From: Neospora caninum Liverpool
Lineage: Eukaryota > Apicomplexa > Conoidasida > Eucoccidiorida > Sarcocystidae
Direction of reading: 5' to 3'
Length of the DNA: 64,000 bases
NCBI RefSeq assembly: GCF_000208865.1
Contig: NC_018398.1
Location: forward strand, 930,001-994,000
Position numbers and translations under genes: made by a program. Numbering within the stretch: position 1 is the first letter of the stretch; the number at the start of each line of letters is the position of its first letter. This document shows, one piece after another, positions 11,937 through 24,100 of the stretch. The notes beneath the pieces are model-generated. The model did no database searches. It had not been told where the DNA came from and saw only the letters and a list, made by a program, of their open reading frames with translations.

Positions 11937-13135
11937 GAATGTATATGCACACACCTATATCTATGTGCGTACACATGTATCTCATGCTGATGTCGATATA
12001 CATGTGTATGTACATATGTACGCAGCTCAAAATTTCCATGGATGCAGATGTCTATGCTTGAGTTGTTGAGGTTTGCTAGTGCGACAGGGTTCCAAGTTTG
12101 TCGCGAGTGTGGTCTTTTCGTCTTGGATCCCTTCTGGTTATCGTGGATGGCAGCGTTGCCTCTCCAGCGTCGCCGCCGGCGCCTGCGGGGCCCTCGTCCC
12201 CACTCACTCGGCGCTTGTAGCGCATTTTGGTCTTCGTCTCGGAAGACGGAGAGTGCGCCGGGTTCGATGGACCAGTCCCAAAGTTTGCAGTCGCGCAGCA
12301 AGTCGCAAGCAGTTTCGAATTGGGACCAGTCGACGACGAAGCGCACAATCAAATCTGTATCTCGGTTCGTGTCACACCGCCGGCACAGCTCGCGCACCAT
12401 GTACACGATTTGGTTTCTCGGCATCTGCAAAAGCTGCTGCCGAGACGTGGGATTGCGGACAACATCGGAGAAACGCTTGACGATGTACGAACACACTTGT
12501 CTTGACAGCTCGCGATGGTGTGCAACTTCGTCGTGAGTCAGCACGCGGGCGCAGTTCACCACACTCAGTTGGTCGACGATGAGCGAAACGCAGTCCTCGA
12601 TCGAGATGCAGTTCACCTCCAAGTTTCTCGCTTCCGCCAGGACCTGGACGCGATAACACAGGCGAAACGCACAACACCCGAGCGAGCGTGCACCGGGAAA
12701 CAGAAAACTCGAATCGGAGTGTGCCGGGAGACAGCGACGCCGGCATTATGTAGAGACGCCGCGAGACAGATCGGCGAGAAACGCAGTTCGAAACACACGA
12801 AAGGCGGCGAGTCGAGAACGGAGACCGCGACCCTCGAGTGCCGTTCGAAGACACAAGGCGAGGCAAAATCGCCTGCCTGGAAAAGGTGGGAACGCGTGGA
12901 CGCGGCAATCCGAGCGAAAATTGCACACTTCTCAAGTTTCGTCAGACACGCAACATGGAAATCCGAAGAACGCGCACGCCACGTGGAAAACCACGCGTAC
13001 GTTCATCCAGACACACGGCGATAGGCAGTACCTCACAAGTCTTGGGTAGCTAAATGTCGGATATCTCCATATATATGTATGCCGATACGTGCGTGTGCCT
13101 ACGCACGTACGAATATCTCTCCACCCTTACATAAA

Positions 13136-13178
<43 letters not shown>

Positions 13179-13868
13179 GCTTCTGAAGAGTATGCCTATG
13201 TATTGGTGTATAGACGTTTGCGTTTACACGGGGCAGTAGTGATATGTTTCTGTTCATCTGGATTCTTAAGGGACTACCTAAAGCAGTCGCGGCGACGAAC
13301 TCTCTCACCTCCAGAATGATTTCCGGATCCGTGCCGGGTTCAATGTCCGCGCCATACATGCAGCGAACGAGCTGTTGTACGACCACCCATCTCTGCTGGA
13401 ATTCAATTCTTTTGGCAGTGTCCGGGCCGCAGAAAAGTCTCTTGAAATATTCGCTGCATGCGGAGAGGATACACTGGTGCGCGCGGAGTTCCTGAAGTAT
13501 TCAGGAACGTACAAAGCAACAGGCAGACCCAGCAGTGCAGGGCCAATGGAAGACGGATGCAAAGAAGACAGTCATGGTGACCGCGCAAAAGAAGGAACGA
13601 AGCTGCAGAAGACACGGAAAAGTTCCTTTTCTGTCAACGAAACAGCGATACCTTTCATTACAGCTCCAAATGCATACAACATATACGCACAGCGTCATCA
13701 AGACAGGTTTTCTGCTACACGTGGATAACACAGCTACACGGGCAAAGAGCTCATGGCGAAATACGTGCACAGCCTGGATACATGGAGAAGTAGATGCAGA
13801 ACGAGTTGGACTGCGACATAGGTATGCAGGTGTAGAAATCTGCCGTGTAGAAACACATCTAGCTAGCA

Positions 13869-13910
<42 letters not shown>

Positions 13911-14350
13911 GGATATACTCCCCTCGTTTTGTGTGTGTCCTCCGTTTCATAAAGTGAAATTGCCAAACTTAGATTTCTCTTTATTTCTTATCTTTCACAG
14001 CATAGTCGTTCGATGCCTCTGGTTTTTTTACTTGAGCTCTCTATTTCCTGATTAGACTGCCTTGCTTTTCAGGCGTAGGGAAGAGTCAGTGTGTTCCGTC
14101 ACGTCAGTTTAGTGGTTCTTCTGTCACCCTCCGTTGGAAGTGAGAAGAAAAAGCTTACCTTGCCCTCTGCCACGATGACGACATCGAACAAGGTCTCAAA
14201 AGCGGGATCTGTAAGCAAGCGGTGGATGCTCTGTTGGAATGTGCGAAGGCGGGCAAGAGGATTTCCCTGTTTCGCCTGACGCGAGGAGAGGAGCGACGAG
14301 CTGTCGAGCCCACTGGCCACAACGACTCCCGCCACCTGAGGGTGCATCAT
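9582..14350 (-). CDS. BTB/BACK domain protein, seven exons
   Basis: Exons are 14350-14159, 13491-13309, 12643-12208, 11547-11431, 11320-11249, 10938-10781 and 9845-9582. All phases agree and give about 473 residues. The BTB fold starts at residue about 51 (FETLFDVVIVAEGK), passes through the helix AHQCILSACSEYFKRLF and ends near VQQLVRCMYGADIEPG. The BACK region follows (about 128-240: IEDCVSLIVDQL, then CSYIVKRFSDVV and LLQMPRNQIVYMV). The remaining roughly 200 residues are strand-rich (WRIPNLRVAL, GTYFDWSVRL, VNKWFDLHRHRYL, DELTILVTMTEVPLV) and match no domain I can name. BTB/BACK proteins commonly serve as substrate adaptors for Cullin-3 ubiquitin ligases; that role is inferred. The start Met at 14350 sits in an A-rich context. 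Junctions at 11249/10938 and 10781/9845 are the least certain. Introns carry several (AT)n arrays. Confidence 0.8.
9946..9977. repeat. Perfect inverted repeat around an (AT)n core
   Basis: Arms TGCAAGTA (9946-9953) and TACTTGCA (9970-9977) flank an AT repeat, so the whole element can fold as a hairpin. It lies in the last intron of the BTB/BACK gene, about 100 bases from the acceptor. Confidence 0.8.
10609..10680. repeat. Interrupted (AT)n microsatellite
   Basis: About 72 bases of AT units with GATA and GTAT interruptions, in an intron of the BTB/BACK gene. Confidence 0.9.
11885..11932. repeat. (AT)24 microsatellite
   Basis: Uninterrupted, in the intron between exons 3 and 4 of the BTB/BACK gene. 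Confidence 0.95.
13141..13174. repeat. (AT)17 microsatellite
   Basis: Uninterrupted, in the intron between exons 2 and 3 of the BTB/BACK gene. Confidence 0.95.
13869..13910. repeat. (AT)n microsatellite with one GT interruption
   Basis: Lies in the first intron of the BTB/BACK gene. Confidence 0.95.
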
Positions 14351-17300
14351 TTTTTTTCACGTTGAAGAAGCTTCTGTGTTCGGAAGCAGGGCTCTAAGTG
14401 TGCGTCTAGAGGACGGAGAGCTTGGTGCACCCCTTCAGGCTGTGATGATTTTCTCTTTCGTAACAGTCGACAGCTTCTTCAGCGCGAGCAGTCGAACGAT
14501 TGCGCTCACATCAGCAGAGACACACTCAGGAGTCTTCAGAGACCCATATACCTCTAGGGTAAGTTTCTACGTCCGCTGTAGAACAGAAATTCCGTTAATC
14601 AAACGAATTGGAGCATCGAGCCAAAATAGGAAAAGGTATATAAACAGGTGGACCGCTGCATGACGGTCACCCGAAGTGGACCGCCGAGTAGGTGTTAGAG
14701 TATTTTTTATATGGCGACTGGAAACGACTAGGAAAGCGAACACGAGGACGGTTCTGCATCGACTGACGTACTGGTGTGTACAATGCACATCTCTTGTATG
14801 CAATTGATTCGGGGCGACGGTGGGACGTGGGAGCCGTTTTGTGCCGCCTGCAGTAGCTGATGTTGAGCGCTGGTCGGAATTTTGTTTTCAGGAAACTTGA
14901 TGAGTCTCGCTTTGCTACCGTGGCGAGAGACCAGAGCTCTCCGGGATGACTCTCTATCAAAACTACTGCATTCCCGAGGCTAACAACTTCCGGCGAAACC
15001 GAGTGAAATTCACAAAGCAGCACAAGGCGAGCTGGGGGATAGGACCTTTTGCAAGGACGTTTCGTTTGTCGTCAGGTCTTCATTCAGAGCCAAATTCGTC
15101 AGGTTGTTTACACAGGAGAAGCGATTCCACGTCAGACACGTTCGAGCTGGAGTTTCGGTCGCCTGTTCAAGGGAACGGAACCCCCGGAACCGACTGGGCC
15201 ATTCAGGTAGAGAGCGACAGCCGTTTTTGACTTTAGGTGCCCCCTGTCCGTGTTCCAATTCTTTGTGTCGAGAATCTCAAGCTCTTGACAGATCCCAGCA
15301 TCGTAAAGAAGAACAGCTCTCCGGATGTAGCGGCGAAGGCAAACGACGAAGAGATACTGGTGCTTGCTTCGTTCCTTCAAGAGATTCAAATACACAAACT
15401 GGAATTCAAGATTCCTTCTAGTCACTTTCTTGAGAGGGCGACAACGCCACGTTTTTGCGTCTCTGTGTCTTACCGCCCTACCGTCACCAGCCTAAACAAC
15501 GCCCACAAGCGCTTGGTGCCGCCGATCAAACGAGCGAAGGGCGTATGTCGATTTACGCAAGTACGCACGTGCCTATTTTAACTGAGTTGTTGCTTTGCTT
15601 TTTCCTTCGCATCAAAACAAGGCTCAAGACGTGACTTCCTCGCAAGAATTAATCCGCGAGGATAGGGGCACACTTTTCGGTGTAGCTGTGAAATTCAGCA
15701 TGCAGGATACGCAACTTCTACGCGGATTTTTGTCACAGTCCTGTGGAAGCCTTTTTACTTGCCATCGGAAAAGACGGTCAGAAAAGCAAGTGTTCAAATG
15801 TGCTGCAGCACTGGTGTTTTCTGTTTGGTGTGCCTGGCACCTTCTTCCAATAGGAGGCGGGCGTCTACTAAATCGAGATTGGGAATTTAATACGTCATTC
15901 CTCTCGAAACTGAACGAAACCTTCATTGCCGGCTGTCGGTGCTTACAATCAGCTGAGCACTGGCAGTCAACGATAGACTTGATTATCTTTGCTGATCAAG
16001 ACTGAGAAAGGTTCGGTTTAGATCTGTGCAGAAAGAAGGCGACAAGGGCATCTTTTAAGCCCCAGGTGGCATGGAGAGACATATTGCCTCCAGATGTTCC
16101 AGATCCACTAATGTACTAAAGTGAACGATCGCTCAGTGTTGCATATGATATATGCTTGCTTTGTTTGAAGAAGGGAACTGATATCCTACTGTTTCACAGC
16201 CCGTGCGCTCCTTTTCTACGACGTGGGCATGCCCGCCATGGACGGGAACCTGAGGCAACTCCCATGCTTTCTGCTCTGCGCGTACCTACGTAAGTAACTA
16301 TAGGAAAGAAAGAGCCTTGATAGAGCAGCTGGGGTAAAACTAGCACCAAATGGTCGACGAGGAAGACTGGATATCAAACGCTGGATGAACGCTTTTTACG
16401 TCTCGCAGTTATGGGTAATCCTCGACTCTTCTATAGTTTGACCGCTGCTGCGGGGGCTGTGTATTATGTACTGCGGTAGTACTATCAAGCCTACAAACCG
16501 ACCGCCTTACTCAACGTAAGAAATGCATGTTTCCGGAATTCACAGGCGCCTTGTCCCCAAATGCCGTGTTGATGTCTCACTCTCTAAGCGAGAGTTGTGC
16601 GACAGAAAATGTGGCGATGAAAAACGAGCACGATCCTTTGTGTCCCCCCGATGGAAGTATGTGCGTCGTCTTTCAGCTCTACATGTCAGTCTTTACATAC
16701 GAGGTCGCGCGTTCGGTTCTCATTTGAATTCGGCCGATGCAGAATTTCAGGCCATGGCAGATGGACACTCTATCATGTACCTCTCTGTTCTGGAGTTCCT
16801 TGACTCAACGTTGAGGTAATAATGCGCTCAAAGAGAGGTGGAGCACTAACATGCAGGAGCCTACGCTGCGGTAGGACGGTTAAAGACGGTTACACAGTCA
16901 GCCTCCCGTTTGTTCTTTGCACCTCTTTCGTAGTTGCAATGAAGAAATACACATCGACAAGAAGTGACGCCATTGCCAACCCTAAGCGCCGTCCTAGCCT
17001 GTGGCAATTGCACCACGGGTAGACCTGGAGAGCATTTCTGGCAGTTCAAGAAGAGGCGCGTGTCTTACTTTCTGCTCGATGAATACACACAGCTGAGTGA
17101 TCCTTTCACGGCGTGTACCTGCTTGAGTCCTCTTCGAAAGCACAATACACAAATTCGTCGAATCTTAGGGAGCGTGCGAGGAGGTGCCTATTGAGGCGCC
17201 TGTGCGCAAACTCGAAGTGTTCTGAACCGCAAATGCGACTACGATGGGAGCCTCGACAGGCAACGGACTCTTGGACAGTACAAGCTTTTCACCTGCGGCC

Positions 17301-18449
17301 GTTGCCGTGGTTTTGGCCCCCCGTCGCAAAATTCGGGATTTGTGTGTCAAAGAGAGTGTTATTGCTGCTTATTTCGATAGTTGCTTGGCCACTGTATGAA
17401 GACAGGAGCCAAAGCGTATTCGCATTTCTCTAGGCGTCACGTTTGAGGCGTCGTAAGCGGCGCTGAGGATCCGTTCCCATTAGAACGGAGCACGGGTGTG
17501 TGAGGCTAAGTTGGCACGAGTTCGGGCTTCTCGAAGAAACAGGAAGATGGACAAGCCTCCCGACCCGTAACCGCATCTCTACAGCGAACCGGTGATTGCC
17601 AAGGGATACGAAGATTCTTCAATGGTCATGGCGTGGACAACGATGTCTTGTTGCGGTGCGCCGACGCATCGCAGAAAAAGCCGTGACTGTGAAGCCACCG
17701 TTCATCGTCTGCACTTGTCTTCGATGATAATGGAAAGAAGGATGGTTTCCGCATCCGCATGTTCACAAAAGATGTGTAAGCTGTGAACAAAGTTCGAACC
17801 TCCGCAAAGAAGGCTTTTTTCTTGCAACGCGGTCCCTGGCAATTTCGTGTGTGCGCCGCGCGCATGCACGTGCCGTCACGCTCAGAGCAGACGATGTACC
17901 ATGAGCCTGTCCACAAGGCACGTCTGTTGCACATTTGCACATTGGCATGGATTCGCTCCCGGTTTAGTTTCGTTCCATGTCGGCTCTGCAAATAATCCGA
18001 TTTCTACATATGTGAACAACTGCTAAGCGGGCCATTTCTCGGCAGAAACGTTTTCTGGAGTTCTCTGCTCTACCCGTGCTTCGGGCATGCAAAGGAGGCC
18101 GCCACAGAAAGTCTCCGGTTTGTCGCTGTCTCTTCGGCCTGCTGTTCGTTCCCTGTCTTTTCTTTGAAGCCCGGCCAACTTGTTTCACGTCTTCTACCTT
18201 TGAGCTCCTCCTTTGCCTTTCTTGAACGCACCGCCGTCTCGTTTCTACTCCTGCCTCCCCCGGTGTCTCTGTCTGGGCGCCTGTGTTTTTGGAGGCCGAC
18301 TGAGTGACCGGTGCATGTGTGTATGCGTCGGACATCTATTCCCTTGTCTTTTTATCCAGCTTTTTCACGTCGTTCCGTGAACAACTTGCAAACTCAGTCC
18401 CCTTCAAACGAAAGCCCTCCCCTGTTTCGTACACCCCCCCCTTTCCACA
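14351..18449. other. 4.1 kb divergent spacer without a supportable gene
   Basis: The spacer separates the BTB/BACK start (minus) from the proteasome beta-5 start (plus). A plus-strand frame runs from 14946 to 15579 but is broken by TGA at 15228 and TAG at 15234; the 28-base gap is too short to be an intron. A separate frame occupies 15595-16005. Neither shows a recognisable domain. Both promoters must lie here. A polypyrimidine-rich stretch at 18360-18448 directly precedes the beta-5 start. I see no tRNA or other structured RNA. Confidence 0.5.
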
Positions 18450-21400
18450 ATGGCGTACGTCGCAGACCTTTCCTTCCTCTCGGATCCTTTGCGCCTCGTC
18501 CGCGGAGAGCAGTCGGCTCTGTGCGATGACGACGAGACCACCCGGCAAGAATTGATGCAGATGCTCGACACTGGCAAGCGGCTTCACTTTGCTCTGCCGC
18601 ATGTGCAGAATGTAAGTCTCCGTCTTTTCTAAAGGACACACCACGTGCGAAGGACCCGCCCGCATGCGGAAAACGTGGATCTGGCAAGCGGAAGCCGCTA
18701 TTAGTCTGGTAAAGACACGAGCGCATTCCTTTCTCAAACCCCGACGGGAGTCACGTGTGCGGGCTTATGAACAGTGCGTCAACCGCAGAAAACAACCGAC
18801 AGTACACTGACGGCCGACTGCGCGCCGAAGAGCCACTGGCGGTGACAAACGGAACCAGCCCTTGTTCAATGTGACACAACAGGACCAAAAGCAGTCTAAG
18901 GCATCTCCTACGGAAGGATAGCAAGATGTTTGGGAACCCTTTCAAAAGGCGCTGAAAGTTGATGCGGGAACGGAGAAACCTAAGTTCAGTATTGGTGTTG
19001 CACACGTATTTATGTGAATCGATAAACATCTGTAGATGGATTTGAATTTGCTTGCATGCCGAGATACATGCACATGTTTAGAGGGCGCTGAGGGGTCAAG
19101 AGACGTTGTTTCTTCCAACCAACGAACGACGGCCTGCTGTCGCCAGGGGTTGTGCGCGTTTCCAAAGCTCGCAGAGCTGCAACCGAACTCTTGCACGCGC
19201 TCGAGCGTAGACTGTCTCACCGTGCGCCTCCGTGTGTTGCGGGTTTGGGTCTTTGAAACCCCAGCCGGGTGCCTTCGCATGCAGTCTGTTCAAATCCCCG
19301 TCGACGATCACGTCCATCGACTTCTCCGCAGTCCGCGGCTTCTGCCCTCCCTCGGCTCAGACAGGAAGCCCCGCGATGGCCATGAAGAAGGGAACGACAA
19401 CTCTCGGATTCGTCTTCAAGGTACGCTCCCAGATCCCAGAACAGATCCCACCCAGCGGCTGGGCGACTTCGGCAGGACATCTGACATACATGCATACATG
19501 CATGTCAGTATGTATATAAATATAGATATATATGTGCGTGTGTGCGAGTATTTGTTCATCTCCCAGTACACGGAGATGACACATATCTCACTGCCCGTTG
19601 ATGTCCGTGTCGTTGTGGCATTTTCCAAGGTAGGCTTTCTCCCGTGTTCAAAACCTGAGACAGCGTTCCTACACACACGTTCAGGTTGGCCCAGAAATCC
19701 CCACGTGGATCTGTAAATGTACATGGATATATATATATATATACTTGCGTGTTTATGCGTGTGGGAGTTCTCAGTTGTGTGCAGCGTGGTGTTTCTATCG
19801 GAAGCCCGGTTATTGATTCCGTTTGCCAAAAAACGGATTCTTGTCGAGTCCCGGTGGATTCAGGGTCCGCAGAGGGATGCGGCGCTTTTTTCACATGCGT
19901 GGAGGCGGAAAGTTCTCTCTCTTTCTCGGCGTTCTTTCCAGGGTGGTATCATTCTCGCCGTGGACAGCAGAGCGTCGATGGGAACGTACATCAGCAGTCA
20001 GAGCGTGGTGAAAGTCATCGAAATTTCCGACATTATTCTCGGTAGGCTTGCCGGGGTCTTTGGCTACCTAGAGTTCGCCACATTCTTTGGGGAATGCCTT
20101 GCGTACGCCTCAGGGCCCTCTACATCCGCGGTCGTCCTCGTCTTTAGAAACGGTGACACCGTCTCTTTCTGCTCTCTCTCCCTGCTTCCCGCGTTTCCTT
20201 TCTCCACGCTTTCTGTCACGGACGCTCGGGACAAAAAGTCGCGGCTGCATACCCTGGAATTCCCAAAGTCGCGAAGGGCCTTCGGGTTTCCGTAACACGG
20301 CGAAACGTTTCAGAAACAGGGATCGCCCGCCTGCCTCAAAACGCACCCTGTTGCTTCTCTTTTCCGTTTTCTCTGTCCCTCTCTTCCAAGGCGGGGACAC
20401 TCCGTTTCCCTGTCGCCTCGCATTTTGTCTGTTTCTTGCAGGTACGATGGCCGGAGGCGCCGCGGACTGCAGCTACTGGGAGCGGCACATGTGGCTGTTG
20501 TGCAAATTGTTTAAGCTTCGAAATGGAGTAAGCGACGAGCGGAGATGGGCGTTTGACTTGAGCGCGTCTGGCGGGGCCAGAGCTACGGGTTGTCTCCCGA
20601 GTGTAACGCCACAATGCTGGAAGGAGAACCGACGCTGATCTGGAACAAAGAACGGACAAGTCAGCCAGAATTCCGCGCTTTCGCTGTTTCTCGAAATCGG
20701 GGGCGTTTGGCTTCTCGCGGGCCGTTCGTCTCCCACGAACTTCAAAGGGGAGGCGGGAAAGCTGACCCAGGAAAAACAAGGACAGGAGACGGGGACAGTC
20801 GGCAAGTTGGAAGCTCACCAAGCGTTCGTTTCTCTCTGCTGGCCCCTTGTCAACTGCATGCAGGAACCCATCCCCGTCGCCGCTGCTTCGAACATGCTTG
20901 CAAACATCTTCTTCCACTGGAGAGGCTATGGACTGTGCTGTGGTACGTGGATTGCCAAGGAAGTCCTCGCGAAGTGCATCCAGTGCAGCGTAGTCCTACT
21001 AAAGGGTTCCTGGTTCTTCACTGAAGAGACCGTCGACTTTCCTGCAGCGTGCACGAACGAGCGCATGCGCACATCGGCGACCACGAAACCGCACGCCCAA
21101 AGAGCGAGACTGGAATGCCCCCCGCGATATCCCGGACCTTGAATCATTCCGCGTGTCGAGAACGTTTCTTGTGGGAATGCAAGGCGCCGAAAACGATCCA
21201 TTCCTTCTTTCTCGTTTTTCGTCGCGGCTGTTCATCAGAAATCGCATTCCTGGTCTTGTTTTTTCCGTGGCACTTTTTCCTCAGGCACCATGATTGCAGG
21301 ATGGAACGAGAAGGAAGAGAAACCTGAGCTGTACTTTGTCGACGACAAGGCCACGCGGTACGCGCCCCAGTTTGTCTCCGAGGACCTAGTGCTCGGCGTT

Positions 21401-22944
21401 CTTTCTGTCTAGAGGATAGGGGGAAGCAACACACGCACGTGTAACACGCTGTTGGTAGATTTACACTTTCGTCTCCCCCGTGAGGTGTGCGAACAGCGGT
21501 GTAGAGTGGCGGGTCGCAGCACAACGGGACCGTTTGGAGATGCGCGGGGAGACTCACGAGTGCCGAGATCCTCTGGCTTTTTGGCCGAAGGAGGGGGGCG
21601 GTCTTTGCGCCGCGGTGGAGGCTCTCCGGTCGAAGAGGTGCCCAGCTGAGACCCCACTGCACCAGACAGGCTCGACTCCGCGACGCTGTGTCGCACTCCG
21701 AGAGTTCGCTGAGCAGGTTCGGAGATGGGAGCAAGTGCGCGCAGCCTCGGAAGCAGGCACGTCTCTAAAAAGCCAGAGTGCCGCGCTGTTCTGTCGACTG
21801 CCTGTTTCAATCTTTTGCTGCGTCTGAATCTTCGCTCAGACTCAAGGGCGATCTTTTCTCTTGCGGAAGTGGAAGCACGTATGCGTACGGAGTTCTCGAC
21901 AACGAGTACAAGTGGTGAGTGCGCTGGCAGGCACAGGGAAGAAAGAACGCGAGAGCTGGTGCAGCGTGTGATGTTGCGTTCGAGCGTCAACCTTTTTAGG
22001 AGTGCGTCTCTTGTCCGCTGCCCGTTAGAATTTCGTCTTCGTGCTGCCTTCCGCCTTCCTCCTGTCTGTACCCATCTATGTCTCTGTCCGACACATTCGC
22101 CGTCCGTGCATCAACGCCTAAAACTCAATCCCCCACAGTGCCAAACCTGTCGCTCTGGGCGGCGGCGCCTCTCCAAGTTCTGCTTTCGGTGGCGTGCACT
22201 GCGGCGTGGTGTTGCAGGGACATGACCGACGAGGAGGCTGTGGAGCTCGGCAAGCGGGCGATCTACCAAGCTGCGCACAGAGATGGAGGCTCTGGAGGCG
22301 TTGTCCGAGGTGCGTTCTGGCTAGCAGATTCGCGTTTCAGGAACTTTGTAGGAGTTTCTCGTTGGCACTCGCGTAACCTTTCGAGAGGAGACAGAGCGCA
22401 TACTCTGCCCGCGCCTGAAGCTTGCTCTCAGGAGTGTGTGAGCTCGAGGCGTTTTAAGAGAAAAGCCGGACCGTGAAGTCCACTGTCACAGACTGGAGTG
22501 TTTGGGGGAGAATTCCGGCGTGGTGCAACTAGAATGTCCTGTCGTGGCGTTGTTCTTCGTAGTGTTCCACATCCATCGCGGTGGGTGGACGAAGGTGATC
22601 CCCGGCATGGACGTCAGTGAATTGCACTACGAGTACGCAGCCAAGAAAGGTGAGCGTCACAAGCACCAGATTCCAAAAACTACGCACAGCGGGCCGGAGT
22701 TCGTCGATTCAGGCATTCATATACATATATATATATATATATATATGCATATATATGTGTATATATAATTGTAGGTGTGTATGTCGATAGACGGGTTTCA
22801 GTGCTGTCCTCTACACAGTCACACTAGCCTGTCGAAGTATTGTCAGTTCTTGTTCCTTTATCCTTGTCGAATCGTCGGTTGTTTTGCTTCCTGTGCTCGC
22901 CCCCTTCTCCCTCTCATGCAGGCATGCCCGGCCACGAGTTGTAA
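18450..22944 (+). CDS. PSMB5: 20S proteasome subunit beta type-5 (chymotrypsin-like)
   Basis: Ten exons: 18450-18611, 19265-19420, 19942-20041, 20442-20527, 20864-20942, 21285-21357, 21840-21914, 22218-22309, 22563-22649 and 22922-22944. Phases agree throughout and give 310 residues. A 97-residue propeptide ends at KKG, and the mature chain begins at the catalytic threonine Thr98 (TTTLGFVF). Asp114, Arg116 and Lys130 occupy the conserved positions 17, 19 and 33 of the mature numbering. [10 protein letters not shown] and the later [14 protein letters not shown] and [10 protein letters not shown] motifs are intact, so an active subunit is expected. This subunit cleaves after hydrophobic residues in the core proteasome. 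Mature positions 21 and 22 are Ser and Met, where yeast has Thr and Ala; these line the S1/S3 pockets. The last exon codes only seven residues (MPGHEL plus the split Gly). The exon 2 acceptor is chosen for phase. Confidence 0.95.
19727..19743. repeat. Short (AT)n repeat
   Basis: Lies in the second intron of the proteasome beta-5 gene. Confidence 0.8.
22719..22768. repeat. Interrupted (AT)n repeat
   Basis: Lies in the last intron of the proteasome beta-5 gene, just after exon 9. Confidence 0.85.
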
Positions 22945-24100
22945 CTGCGGCATGTTCCTCCTGGTCCCAGAGTTCCACGTCTGCGCAGCCGCGACCTAGC
23001 GGGGAAACTCTGTCCTCGTCCGCCGATTCAACTCAGTTACTTTTCAGCCTGGACTTGCAGCTTATCGTGGAAGACGAACGATATGCATATGTTGTTCAGA
23101 AAAGTATATGTACATGTATACGAGTGAGTATTTACACACGCGATATGCTGGAACGGATTACCTTGAGCTCCACTGCGTGAGCAGGAGTCGGAGACCGGCG
23201 TCGCTGGTAGGAACCGTGTCTTTCCTGTCCCTTTCTGTACCGCGGCTCCGATGCGAGACAAAACCTTTTTCCACTTTTCAGTATGAAAATGCTGTAAAAG
23301 GGCGAGCTCGACAAAAACGAATGACATCGCGAGACTCCGAGTGGAGTGACCGTGAGGAGGTCTGAGCTGACGAACTTTGTGTCGGCAGACGGGAGAGCTC
23401 GGAGTGCATGCAGAATCGTTCCACGCGAGTGTGTGGACAGACACATCTGTACGAGAGGCCGCGAGCTAAAAAGGTTAATCTGGAGGAGGATCGTGTTCCT
23501 ATCTCATCTTGCCGCAGAGCGCGGGAACTCAGGCCAACGTTCGGACAGATTTGAAAACGGGTTTGCCTCTCAGCCACGCAACAGTACTCAAAGGGAGAAA
23601 TAGGTGGAGGGGATGTGCATGCGCACAAAATTTCACAGCCCAGCTTCTCGCGCGCGAGCGTGGGTATGAGGCGGCGTTTTTCAAAAGGGGATCGCAGAGG
23701 ATTCGAGCACACGTGGTGGGCGCTGTCGAGCGCAGGCGAGCAACCCGAAGTTGGTCGCTTGCGAGTTCTGACGCTCGTGTCGCGCTTTTGAGTGCGCAAA
23801 CGCCGACGGATCGCGCTCTCCGTTTCCCAGTGCGCCACATGCAGCGCAGCGGCAACCACGCAGAAATCAAAAGTTAGGCAAGAACCGCGAAAAAGGACTC
23901 TTTCCCCTGCACTGCAGCGCGCGTCAAGAAGCGGCTGCGCCTTCTGTCTCAGGCTCGTGTGCAGGCACTGCTTTGGGTGACTCGTTCGTGGGTTCGCCCC
24001 GAAGTTCCCGCCCGGTGTCTGTGAACGTCCGCCTTTTTCGGGAGGTCTGCGGGGCTACCTCCGGATTTGGGTGTCGCGCAAAGGCAAGTGAACAGCGCGC
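22945..24100. other. Convergent 3' spacer
   Basis: The spacer separates the stops of the beta-5 gene and the prominin-like gene. Several short frames overlap on both strands, and none has domain character. Both 3' UTRs are expected here. Confidence 0.6.

Noticed and set aside
16060..16140. Short reading (LPPDVPDPL) suggesting a mitochondrial DNA insertion
   Set aside because: It is too short and fits no mitochondrial gene I can place; flanking sequence adds nothing.
19265..19300. A tRNA B-box-like string (GTTCAAATCC)
   Set aside because: It lies inside a proteasome exon, with no partner A-box or cloverleaf around it.
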